Assembly (NCBI GenBank): GCA_007280315.1
Contig: QYQC01000185.1
Location: 1-5,876, forward strand
DNA length: 5,876 nt
Origin: Betaproteobacteria bacterium
GTDB taxonomy: Bacteria; Pseudomonadota; Gammaproteobacteria; Burkholderiales; SG8-39
Reading direction: 5' to 3'
The notes under the pieces are model-generated. The model saw only the letters and a list, made by a program, of their open reading frames with translations, had not been told where the DNA came from and searched no databases. This document shows, one piece after another, positions 1 to 5,876 of this stretch (the first letter of the stretch is position 1; every line of letters starts with the position of its first letter). The position numbers and the translations under genes were made by a program.

Positions 1-281
1 GCCTCGACGTTACCGAGGATGGCGTGGTGCCTGAGCACGCGCTCGTTGATACCGCGGAAACCCGCTTCGTCGGTGTTGAACCAGTTGAAGTCGCCGTTGA
101 AACACAGGGTCACCGGTCCGGATTCCGCGCCTGCCATGGTTTCGATCGCGTCCAGCGCCTGGAGATTGCCGTACAGTCCGCCGATGACATAGAGGGTGTC
201 GGCGGTTCGCTCCGGCGAGTCGGCGACGGCGCTTGGGCCATAACGGTAACGCGTCGGGCAGACCCGGCCAGGCGCGTCCAT
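1..281 (-). CDS. Metallophosphoesterase-like protein of the arsenosugar cluster, 3' end cut off by the window
   Basis: Translating the minus strand from ATG at 281 gives 93 full codons with no stop, running off position 1. Three blocks of the calcineurin-like phosphoesterase fold appear in order and at normal spacing: YVIGGLYGNLQALDAI (residues 31-46, like the usual xDxHGNxxAL), FNGDFNWFN (61-69, like GDxxDxG) and AILGNVEA (87-94, like GNH[ED]). The usual metal ligands are partly replaced: Asp and His of the first block are Gly and Tyr, and His of the third is Val. As I recall, proteins of this type encoded beside arsS share this pattern, so it probably marks the subfamily rather than decay. 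The gene begins 11 bases after the arsS stop on the same strand, so co-transcription is very likely. No good Shine-Dalgarno precedes the ATG; an in-frame TTG at 296-294, overlapping the arsS stop as TTGA, is an alternative start. Its reaction is unknown; a role in processing arsenosugar intermediates is inferred from context only. Confidence 0.8.
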   Translation of the reverse strand, partial: MDAPGRVCPTRYRYGPSAVADSPERTADTLYVIGGLYGNLQALDAIETMAGAESGPVTLCFNGDFNWFNTDEAGFRGINERVLRHHAILGNVE

Positions 282-292
282 GCCGGACTTGT

Positions 293-1291
293 TCAAAGGC
301 TGCAACTCGGCGCCGGCGCTGTTTCGTTCTTCAGCGCGCCGCCACAACTGGAGCCCTGGCCCGCGGTACAGCCGTAGCAGTGATCTGCAACCCGGATCGG
401 AAGATCTTCCAGTAATGCGATACTGGCTTCGGTGATGTGCAACCTGGAACGGCGTCCGTCCGTCAGCGCCAGGCCAAGCTGCTGGTTGAAATCGCAGTCA
501 TAGATATAGCCTTGCCAGTCCACGCTGATCAGGCTGCGGCACATCACGCCGTCCAGATTTTCGTCGCGGTGGGCTTCGCGCAACGTCGTCATGTAGTCGT
601 TGAACTGGCCCTTTGAGATCAGCATGCTGCCGAAGCGCTGGATCGGCATGTTGGCGAGGGTGAACAGTTGATCGAACTCAATGCCGTAACGCCCGCCTAG
701 TTGTTGCTTGTAATCGGTTTCGAGCGCGGCTTGAGGCGGCGGCAGGCTGGCGCCCTGCGGGTTGTAGACGAGGTTGAGGATCAGGCCGCCGCCCGCCCTG
801 CCGTAACCCAGCGCATTCAGGCGCCGGAGCCCTTTGATGCTCGCCTCGAAGGTGCCTTTGCCGCGCTGCTTTTCGACGTTGTCCTCGAGATAACAAGGCA
901 ATGACGCGACGATTTCGACCTTGTGCGCCGCCAGAAACGTCGCCAGGTCTTCAAACCCGGGCTCTTCCAGGATGGTGAGGTTACAGCGGTCGATGACGCG
1001 CAGTCCGCGCGCGCGGGCGGCGATAACCAGCCGGCGGAAATGGTGATTCAGCTCGGGTGCGCCGCCGGTGAGGTCGATGGTGCCGATAGCGGGGCTGGCG
1101 GCGAGGAATTCGATCACGGCGTCTATGGTTTCGCCAGTCATCTCTTCCTTGCGATTCGGACCCGCATTCACGTGACAGTGCACGCAGCTCTGGTTGCAGC
1201 GGTAGCCCAGATTCAGCTGCAGCGTTTCGATGGCGCGGCGCTCAAGCGGCGGGAAATCGGTGCGGGTGAGCAGATGAACGGTGGCGTGCAC
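293..1291 (-). CDS. arsS: Arsenosugar biosynthesis radical SAM enzyme ArsS
   Basis: This 332-residue protein has a radical SAM cluster motif near the N-terminus, CNQSCVHC (Cys32, Cys36, Cys39), which binds the SAM-ligating [4Fe-4S] cluster. A SAM-contacting LTGGAPELN block follows at residues 74-82. The C-terminal DUF3641-type region carries further cysteines: Cys251, Cys266 (YIYDCDFNQQLG) and the family signature HCYGCTAGQGSSCGG (Cys305, Cys308, Cys316), likely ligands of an auxiliary cluster. Characterised ArsS joins the 5'-deoxyadenosyl group of SAM to dimethylated arsenic, giving a dimethylarsinoyl-adenosine precursor of oxo-arsenosugars; the enzyme is cytosolic. The start codon is GTG at 1291-1289, supported by GGAGAA six bases upstream and by the alignment-like onset of the protein. 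Length is normal for the family. A short tail after the CGG motif ends in PAPSCSL, adding a Cys two residues before the end. The metallophosphoesterase-like gene follows directly. No arsM or other arsenic gene lies in the window. Family assignment is firm; the exact substrate is inferred. Confidence 0.93.
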   Translation of the reverse strand: MHATVHLLTRTDFPPLERRAIETLQLNLGYRCNQSCVHCHVNAGPNRKEEMTGETIDAVIEFLAASPAIGTIDLTGGAPELNHHFRRLVIAARARGLRVIDRCNLTILEEPGFEDLATFLAAHKVEIVASLPCYLEDNVEKQRGKGTFEASIKGLRRLNALGYGRAGGGLILNLVYNPQGASLPPPQAALETDYKQQLGGRYGIEFDQLFTLANMPIQRFGSMLISKGQFNDYMTTLREAHRDENLDGVMCRSLISVDWQGYIYDCDFNQQLGLALTDGRRSRLHITEASIALLEDLPIRVADHCYGCTAGQGSSCGGALKNETAPAPSCSL

Positions 1292-1296
1292 GAAAA

Positions 1297-1310
1297 ATTC
1301 TCCGGAGAAT
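1297..1310. repeat. Perfect 14-bp palindrome overlapping the arsS ribosome-binding site
   Basis: ATTCTCCGGAGAAT equals its own reverse complement over all 14 bases; the next pair outward (A at 1296, G at 1311) breaks the symmetry. It covers the arsS Shine-Dalgarno and lies between two divergent genes, where a dimeric repressor site would be expected. With no central spacer it is a poor RNA hairpin, so a DNA-binding site is the better reading if it is functional. It does not resemble an ArsR operator I know. Chance is a real alternative. Confidence 0.4.
1298..1303 (-). promoter_or_regulatory. Shine-Dalgarno site of arsS
   Basis: On the minus strand the sequence reads GGAGAA, followed by the six-base spacer TTTTTC and then the GTG start. 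This is a strong, well-spaced ribosome-binding site and is the reason for choosing the GTG. It lies inside the palindrome at 1297-1310. Confidence 0.75.
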
Positions 1311-1449
1311 GGTCTACAAGCTTAGTCGTCAAAAGGCGGCGAATGGTTACAAGCGCTCTGAAATAAAGTTCGATGAGCCGTCGGCTGAAGATGCGGTACC
1401 CTATCGCGTTTTCAGTTTTGCCGCGCGCGCCCGTTTCGCGCAGATTGAA

Positions 1450-2181
1450 ATGGAAAAAATACGTATATCCAAACTGATGTCCCAGCAGGGGTTGTGTTCG
1501 CGCCGCGAGGCTGACAGCTACATCGAGCGCGGCTGGGTGTTTGTCGACGGCGAGCGGGTCACCGAGCTTGGCACGCGTGTCGATCCGGCGAGCAAGATCA
1601 CTTTGAACAAGGCGGCCCAGGCAAGCCAGGTCGCGCGCGTTACCATTTTGCTGAACAAACCCGTTGGCTACGTCTCCGCACAGCCCGAACCGGGCTACAA
1701 ACCGGCGGTCAGCCTAATCGATGCTGCGTCGCGTTTTAGCGGCGACCGCGCACCGCAGAGCTATACGCCGATGCACCTGCGCGGCTTGGCGCCGGCCGGG
1801 CGGCTGGATATCGATTCTCAGGGCTTGCTGGTGATGACGCAGGACGGGCGCATCGCGAAACAATTGATAGGCGAGAATTCCGCGATCGAAAAGGAATATC
1901 TGGTCCGAGTCAAGGGCCGCCTGTCGAAAGCCGGCATGGCTCTGCTCAATCACGGGTTGTCGCTGGACGGGGAGGCGTTGCGGCCTGCCGAGGTCGGCTG
2001 GATGAACCAGGATCAGCTGCGATTCGTGCTGCGCCAGGGCAAGAAGCGCCAGATCAGGCGCATGTGCGAGTTGGTAGAACTGGAGGTCGTGGGCTTGAAG
2101 CGCATTCGCATCGGCAAGGTGAAGCTGGGCGATCTCCCCTCGGGACAGTGGCGCTATTTGCGCGGGGACGAAGTGTTCTAG
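1450..2181 (+). CDS. rluF: RluF-like 23S rRNA pseudouridine synthase (RsuA/RluB/E/F family)
   Basis: The protein isomerises specific uridines of rRNA to pseudouridine; E. coli RluF acts on U2604 of 23S rRNA. An N-terminal S4 RNA-binding domain spans about residues 3-50 (RISKLMSQQGLCSRREADSY, then VFVDGERV). The catalytic domain follows, with LLNKPVGYVS (67-76), the active-site block GRLDIDSQGLL (117-127, catalytic Asp120), EKEYLVRV (147-154) and GKKRQIRRMCE (197-207). The DSQGLL and QIRRMC forms, together with the ending LPSGQWRYL, resemble RluF more than RluB, RluE or RsuA, but the basic C-terminal tail of E. coli RluF is absent, so the target base is uncertain. The frame is open from ATG 1309, but those 47 extra codons show no family similarity. 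ATG 1450 puts the S4 domain at the normal distance, although no clear Shine-Dalgarno precedes it. The 243-residue length is usual. The stop overlaps that of the convergent chaC. Confidence 0.88.
   Translation: MEKIRISKLMSQQGLCSRREADSYIERGWVFVDGERVTELGTRVDPASKITLNKAAQASQVARVTILLNKPVGYVSAQPEPGYKPAVSLIDAASRFSGDRAPQSYTPMHLRGLAPAGRLDIDSQGLLVMTQDGRIAKQLIGENSAIEKEYLVRVKGRLSKAGMALLNHGLSLDGEALRPAEVGWMNQDQLRFVLRQGKKRQIRRMCELVELEVVGLKRIRIGKVKLGDLPSGQWRYLRGDEVF
2178..2181. other. CTAG tetramer shared as stop codon by two convergent genes
   Basis: The palindromic CTAG supplies TAG at 2179-2181 to the plus-strand pseudouridine synthase and TAG at 2180-2178 to minus-strand chaC. The two coding regions therefore overlap by four bases, leaving no non-coding space for a terminator. 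I see no hairpin followed by a T-run nearby on either strand, so transcripts from each side probably run into the other gene. Confidence 0.9.
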
Positions 2182-2852
2182 AGGCCCCCGGCGCGCGCCT
2201 TGATGGCGTGGACACGATCGCATAATTCCTGCAGCTGGCGGTCTTCGATGCCGCAGGCGCGCAGGGCCTCCACCGTATGCAGCAGGTAGTCCAATCCCGG
2301 GCCCATGCGTCCATGGCAGGTCATCAGGCGCTCGATGATGGTTTCCGGCGGCAGGCGGCCGGCATAGGCCGGGCCGGCGCGGTTGATGGTAAAGGTGATG
2401 GCGCGAAATTGGCTTTCACCGTCACTTACTTTCACCCACCGAGGCAAATAAGCGCCCAGCAGCATTTCGCGCCGCCACACCAGACGCAGTTCGTTCTCGA
2501 CGCGCTCGGGCGCAATGCGGTAGGCGACGCCGCGGCAGCGTCCTCCGCGGTCCAGGCCAAGTACAAGGCCAGGACGATCAAGCGTGCCGCGGTTGATGCG
2601 CGACCAGAGGCAGAACCTGCGGTGATATCCGTGGGTGGTGACGACGCGCTTCTCCTCGAAATGGAACAGGGGATTCCATATCAGCGAGCCATAGCCGAAT
2701 ACCCAGTAGTCAGCGCCGGTTTCCACCTGCTGCAAAATTTGCCACAGCGATTCTTCCAGCTCGGCGTCGCTGAGGAGATGCGGGCCGAGCGGCGTTTGCG
2801 CCAGTTCCTGCCGGATACGGTCGCGTTCGAGGTCGATGCGGGTGAGGCTCAT
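2178..2852 (-). CDS. chaC: ChaC-like glutathione-specific gamma-glutamylcyclotransferase
   Basis: ChaC-type enzymes cleave cytosolic glutathione to 5-oxoproline and Cys-Gly. The 224-residue protein has the substrate-binding signature WVFGYGSLIWNP (residues 50-61), then HRRFCLWS (77-84), GVAYRI (108-113) and the catalytic Glu expected in LVWRREML (Glu129). Further family-like segments are YLPRWVKV (135-142) and the C-terminal stretch MGPGLDYLLHTVEAL (183-197). The roughly 45 residues before YGSL form the helical N-terminal extension normal in proteobacterial ChaC. The start ATG (2852-2850) overlaps the stop TGA of the upstream oxidoreductase gene (2851-2849) as ATGA. No strong Shine-Dalgarno is at the usual distance, so translation is probably coupled to that gene. 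The stop is shared with the convergent pseudouridine synthase. The protein looks intact. Its link to aromatic keto-acid oxidation is positional only. Confidence 0.92.
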   Translation of the reverse strand: MSLTRIDLERDRIRQELAQTPLGPHLLSDAELEESLWQILQQVETGADYWVFGYGSLIWNPLFHFEEKRVVTTHGYHRRFCLWSRINRGTLDRPGLVLGLDRGGRCRGVAYRIAPERVENELRLVWRREMLLGAYLPRWVKVSDGESQFRAITFTINRAGPAYAGRLPPETIIERLMTCHGRMGPGLDYLLHTVEALRACGIEDRQLQELCDRVHAIKARAGGL

Positions 2853-5821
2853 GCCGCCCGCGCGGTTTGCTCCGTCGGAGCGCTGAATCTAGCCAGCAGC
2901 TCCGCGCGCTGCTTTTCGGCAAGCTTGATATGGCGCATCTTGACGTGGCCGTAGCCGCGGATCAGTTCGGGCACGCTGGCAATTTCCATTGCCAGCGCAT
3001 GGTTGGTGGTGGTGAGCTTCGCCAGCAATTGTTCCACCGTGGCCGCGTACTCGGTGATCAGCGCGCGCTCGATGCGACGTTCCTCGGTGCGACCGAAGAT
3101 GTCGAACGTCGTGCCACGCAAGCCCTTGAACTTCGCCAGCAGTCTGAATGCGTGCATTATCCATGGGCCGAACGTGGATTTCTTCGCTTCGCCGGTGGCC
3201 GGATCGGGCTTGTTCAGCATCGGCGGCGCCAGATGGAACACTACTTTGTAGTCGCCCTCGAACATACCTTTTATTTTTTGCATGAACGCGGAGTCCGAAT
3301 GCAATCGGGCAACTTCGTATTCGTCCTTGTAGGCGAGGAGCTTGGCGTAATAGCGCGCCACCGCCTCGGCAAGCCGGGTTCCGCCGACTTTTTCGGATTC
3401 AATGCGGCGCACTTTTTCCACGAATTCCCGGTAGCGCGCAGCATAGGCCGCGTCCTGATAGGCGCTTAGAAATTCGATGCGGCGCGCGAGCAGTTCGTCC
3501 AGGTTGCGCGACAGATGCTGGCTGAGCGGGATGACTTCGGCCGGAGTTGCGATTTTTTCCACGCGAGCGAGATCCACGGCGGCACGCCGGCCCCAGACAA
3601 AACTTTGCAGGTTGAATTCCACCGCCACACCATTCAATTCGATCGCCTTCTCCACCGACTCGCGCGAAACCGGCAGCCAACCCTTTTGCCAGGCGTAGCC
3701 GAGCATGAACATGTTGGTGGCGATGGAATCGCCCATCAGGTTGGTGGAAATACTTCCGGCGGCGACGAAGTCCACGTTGTTCCTGGCACAGGCTTCGGTG
3801 ATGTCCTTCTGCAGGCTGCTGCCCGGGAGCTGCCAATTCGGATTGCGCACAAAATCCGCGGTGGGTGCGGTGGTGGCGTTGATCACCGCGCGCGTTTTCG
3901 CCTCGCTCATCTTGGTCAGCGCATCGGGGCTGGCCGCGACCACCAGGTCGCAGCCGATCACCAGGCTCGCATCGCCGGTGCCAAGACGCGCGGCATGCAG
4001 GTCTTCGGGTTTGTTCGCGATGCGCACATGCGACATCACCGGACCACCTTTCTGCGCCAGCCCCGACATATCGAGCACCGTCACGCCCTTGCCCTCGACG
4101 TGCGCGGCCATCGCCAGTATCTGGCCGATGGTGACGACGCCGGTGCCGCCGATGCCGGTTACCAGCACGCCGAATGCGCCGACGATCGGCGCCGGCGCGG
4201 TCTCGGGCAGGGCAGGGAAATCGCCGGCGATTTTCGCCATACCGGCCTTGCCCTTCTTCAGTTTTCCACCTTCGACGGTGACGAAGCTGGGACAGAAACC
4301 CTTGACGCAGGAATAGTCCTTGTTGCAAGTAGACTGATTGATTTTGCGCTTGCGACCGTACTCGGTCTCAAGCGGTTCCACCGACAGGCAGTTGGACCTG
4401 TCGCTGCAATCGCCGCAGCCCTCGCACACCGTGTCATTGATGACCACGCGCTTGGCCGGGTCGGGAAAGGCGCCGCGCTTGCGCCGGCGGCGCTTTTCCG
4501 AGGCGCAGGTCTGGTCGTAGATGAGAGCCGATACCCCGGGCAGCTCGCGCAGTTCGCGTTGCACCGCGTCGAGTTCGTCGCGGTGGCGCACCGTCACCCC
4601 GGGCGCCCAGTTGATGCCGGCGGGATATTTTTCCGGTTCGTCGGTGACGATGATGATCGGGTTGACGCCTTCGGCGGCGATCTGGCGCGAAATGGTCGCC
4701 GGATCGAGCGGGCCGTCGTGCTGCTGGCCTCCGGTCATTGCCACCGCGTCGTTGTAGAGGATTTTGTAGGTCAAGTTGACCTTGGCCGCGCAGGCGGCGC
4801 GGATCGCCATCAGCCCGGAGTGGTAGTAGGTGCCGTCGCCGAGGTTGGCAAAAATGTGCTTGGTTTTTGAGAACGGCGCCTGGCCGATCCAGGGCGCGCC
4901 CTCGCCGCCCATGTGGGTAAAAGTCGACGTGCTGCGGTCCATCCAGACGGCCATGAAATGGCAGCCGATGCCGGCGGTGGCGCGGCTGCCTTCGGGCACG
5001 CGGGTTGACGTATTGTGCGGGCAGCCGGAGCAGAAATAGGGCTGGCGCAGTGTCACTACACCCGGTCGAGCCAGTGCTTTCTCCTTGAATTCCAGAAACG
5101 CGAGGCGCTCGCGGTAGCGTGCGCCGAGCTGCTTGTCCATGCCCAGCTTTTCCAGGCGGCTTGCGAGCGCCTTGGCGATAATGGCGGGCGAAAGCTCGTA
5201 GCTCGCCGGAAGCAGCCAGGTGCCGGCGGGCTGGCCGGCGGACCTGCTCCATTCGCCGTTATCGTCGAACTTGCCCACGATGTGCGGCGGCCGCTGATCC
5301 GCGCGCCAGGCGTAGAGCTCTTCCTTGAGCTGGTATTCGATCAGCTGGCGCTTTTCCTCCACCACCAGGATTTCTTCCAGGCCCTCGGCGAATTTGCGTG
5401 CGCCCTGCGGCTCAAGCGGCCAGCTCATGGCGACCTTGTACAGGCGGATGCCGACGTCGTGCGCAGTCGTCTCATCGATGCCCAGATCGGAAAGTGCCTG
5501 CATCGTGTCGCCGAAGGACTTGCCGGTGGTGATGATGCCCAGGCGCGCGGGTCTGGAGCCGGCGGGCGAATCCCAGACGATACGGTCGAGCCCGTTGGCG
5601 CGCACATAGGCGAGCGCGGCATACACCTTGTAGTCGAGCAGACGCGCTTCCTGCTCGAGAATGGCGTCAGGCCAGCGGATGCCGAGGCCGCCCGGCGGCA
5701 GCACGAAATCGGTCGGAATTTTTATCTGTATGCGATGCGGATCGACATACACGGAGGCGCCCGACTCTACCACGTCGGTGACGCACTTGAATCCGACCCA
5801 CAGGCTGGCGTAACGCGACAT
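2849..5821 (-). CDS. Indolepyruvate:ferredoxin oxidoreductase, fused form, lacking its N-terminus
   Basis: The family converts indolepyruvate and related aryl-pyruvates plus CoA to aryl-acetyl-CoA, CO2 and reduced ferredoxin, using thiamine diphosphate and iron-sulfur clusters. The open frame from ATG 5821 has 990 codons; fused proteobacterial members are, as I recall, about 1,150-1,200 residues. In order: the rest of the N-terminal pyruvate-oxidoreductase domain and domain II (about 1-170); the thiamine-diphosphate domain with CSGCPHN (264-270), GDGTYYHSG (328-336) and NDAVAMTGGQ (357-366); a cysteine-rich cluster region with CEGCGDC (466-472), Cys478, Cys499, Cys505 and Cys510; the gamma domain with VTGIGGTGVVTIGQIL (554-569) and MSGLAQKGGPV (585-595); and a C-terminal DUF6537-like domain (about 745-970). 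ATG 5821 has no Shine-Dalgarno and lies inside a conserved segment (AMSRYASLWVGFK), so it is not the native start. Family sequence continues upstream but is cut by a TAG. The product, if made, lacks the first ~170 residues and is probably inactive. It overlaps chaC by ATGA. Confidence 0.88.
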   Translation of the reverse strand: MSRYASLWVGFKCVTDVVESGASVYVDPHRIQIKIPTDFVLPPGGLGIRWPDAILEQEARLLDYKVYAALAYVRANGLDRIVWDSPAGSRPARLGIITTGKSFGDTMQALSDLGIDETTAHDVGIRLYKVAMSWPLEPQGARKFAEGLEEILVVEEKRQLIEYQLKEELYAWRADQRPPHIVGKFDDNGEWSRSAGQPAGTWLLPASYELSPAIIAKALASRLEKLGMDKQLGARYRERLAFLEFKEKALARPGVVTLRQPYFCSGCPHNTSTRVPEGSRATAGIGCHFMAVWMDRSTSTFTHMGGEGAPWIGQAPFSKTKHIFANLGDGTYYHSGLMAIRAACAAKVNLTYKILYNDAVAMTGGQQHDGPLDPATISRQIAAEGVNPIIIVTDEPEKYPAGINWAPGVTVRHRDELDAVQRELRELPGVSALIYDQTCASEKRRRRKRGAFPDPAKRVVINDTVCEGCGDCSDRSNCLSVEPLETEYGRKRKINQSTCNKDYSCVKGFCPSFVTVEGGKLKKGKAGMAKIAGDFPALPETAPAPIVGAFGVLVTGIGGTGVVTIGQILAMAAHVEGKGVTVLDMSGLAQKGGPVMSHVRIANKPEDLHAARLGTGDASLVIGCDLVVAASPDALTKMSEAKTRAVINATTAPTADFVRNPNWQLPGSSLQKDITEACARNNVDFVAAGSISTNLMGDSIATNMFMLGYAWQKGWLPVSRESVEKAIELNGVAVEFNLQSFVWGRRAAVDLARVEKIATPAEVIPLSQHLSRNLDELLARRIEFLSAYQDAAYAARYREFVEKVRRIESEKVGGTRLAEAVARYYAKLLAYKDEYEVARLHSDSAFMQKIKGMFEGDYKVVFHLAPPMLNKPDPATGEAKKSTFGPWIMHAFRLLAKFKGLRGTTFDIFGRTEERRIERALITEYAATVEQLLAKLTTTNHALAMEIASVPELIRGYGHVKMRHIKLAEKQRAELLARFSAPTEQTARAA

Positions 5822-5876
5822 GGCGAAGCCGTGCAGGCCGAAGTCGAGATACTACTGCACGCTCGCCGGATTCAGC
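5822..5876 (-). pseudogene. Upstream part of the oxidoreductase gene, interrupted by an in-frame TAG
   Basis: Read in the frame of the downstream oxidoreductase, this stretch gives LNPASVQ, then a TAG stop at 5854-5852, then YLDFGLHGFA running directly into the ATG at 5821. From memory, fused indolepyruvate oxidoreductases read NPAxVQEYLDFGLHG followed by AMSR here, so both sides of the stop are family sequence and the stop stands where Glu (GAG) is expected. A single G-to-T change on the coding strand explains it. The seven codons upstream of the stop show that the frame continues beyond the window, where the native start and roughly 160 more codons should lie. The change could be a true nonsense mutation or a sequencing or assembly error. 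Confidence 0.8.

Larger units (their letters stand above)
1292..1449. promoter_or_regulatory. Divergent intergenic region between arsS and the rluF-like gene
   Basis: These 158 bases must hold the promoters of both divergent genes unless the upstream open frame from ATG 1309 is translated. I see no convincing sigma-70 promoter on either strand. For the plus strand the best -10-like element is TACCCT at 1397-1402, within GCGGTACCCTATCGCG, but its -35 partner is poor. For arsS, TTTATT on the minus strand has only a weak -35 (TTCAGC) 16 bases before it. The only strong feature is the palindrome at 1297-1310. Confidence 0.45.

Noticed and set aside
293..295. TGA ending arsS read as selenocysteine
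   Set aside because: Some ArsS homologues are selenoproteins, but this TGA comes after the full C-terminal signature. Reading on would run out of frame into the next gene, and no selenocysteine insertion hairpin was evident.
24..377. Plus-strand 117-codon frame at the left edge
   Set aside because: The minus strand here encodes the metallophosphoesterase-like protein with ordered motifs, which accounts for the open antisense frame.
1309..1449. Upstream ATG at 1309 as the start of the pseudouridine synthase
   Set aside because: It would add 47 residues with no family similarity before the S4 domain. Its Shine-Dalgarno-like GGAG lies only one base from the ATG, too close, and belongs to the arsS palindrome. 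ATG 1450 fits the family.
2178..2230. Possible terminator in the GC-rich stretch just after the shared stop codons
   Set aside because: The region lies inside chaC coding sequence, and I could not pair a clean stem followed by a T-run on either strand.
2277..2954. Plus-strand 225-codon frame opposite chaC
   Set aside because: No domain is seen, and the minus strand carries all ChaC motifs in a continuous frame.
3399..4328. Minus-strand 309-codon frame, and a 272-codon frame at 4434-5252
   Set aside because: Both overlap the oxidoreductase in another frame on the same strand and give Arg/Gly/His-rich low-information proteins. They are out-of-frame readings, not separate genes.
3515..4870. 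Long plus-strand open frame of 451 codons opposite the oxidoreductase
   Set aside because: Its translation is rich in His, Arg, Ala and Gly with no recognisable domain, and the opposite strand encodes continuous oxidoreductase motifs throughout. It is the usual antisense shadow of a GC-rich gene.

Overview
The window is GC-rich bacterial DNA, compactly coded and without mobile elements, RNA genes or CRISPR. The protein families suggest a proteobacterium, most likely a betaproteobacterium or close relative: a long fused indolepyruvate:ferredoxin oxidoreductase with a C-terminal extra domain, a proteobacterial-type ChaC, and an RluF-like pseudouridine synthase. This assignment rests on recalled family resemblance, not on a search.

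Layout, left to right. (1) Positions 1-1291, minus strand: a two-gene arsenosugar-type unit. The radical SAM enzyme gene arsS (GTG start, clear Shine-Dalgarno) is followed 11 bases later by a metallophosphoesterase-like gene that runs off the left edge. (2) 1292-1449: a divergent intergenic region with a perfect 14-bp palindrome that contains the arsS ribosome-binding site. (3) 1450-2181, plus strand: an RluF-like 23S rRNA pseudouridine synthase. (4) 2178-5876, minus strand: an indolepyruvate:ferredoxin oxidoreductase gene followed by chaC (gamma-glutamylcyclotransferase), joined by an ATGA start/stop overlap. The pseudouridine synthase and chaC converge and share a CTAG tetramer, each reading its own TAG stop from it.

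How the genes work together. ArsS and the metallophosphoesterase-like protein fit arsenosugar biosynthesis from methylated arsenic. The methyltransferase ArsM that would supply the substrate is not in the window. The oxidoreductase would decarboxylate aryl-pyruvates to aryl-acetyl-CoA, and ChaC would degrade glutathione. Their coupling is physical and no shared pathway is evident.

The most notable observation is at the right edge. The oxidoreductase reading frame continues upstream of its first available ATG (5821) with family-like sequence, but is broken by an in-frame TAG at 5854-5852 where the family has a Glu codon. The 990-codon open frame is therefore the C-terminal part of a longer gene with a nonsense mutation (or a sequencing error), not a complete gene. 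I found no wholly new system. The metallophosphoesterase-like protein, with substituted metal-ligand motifs, is the most biochemically open item.
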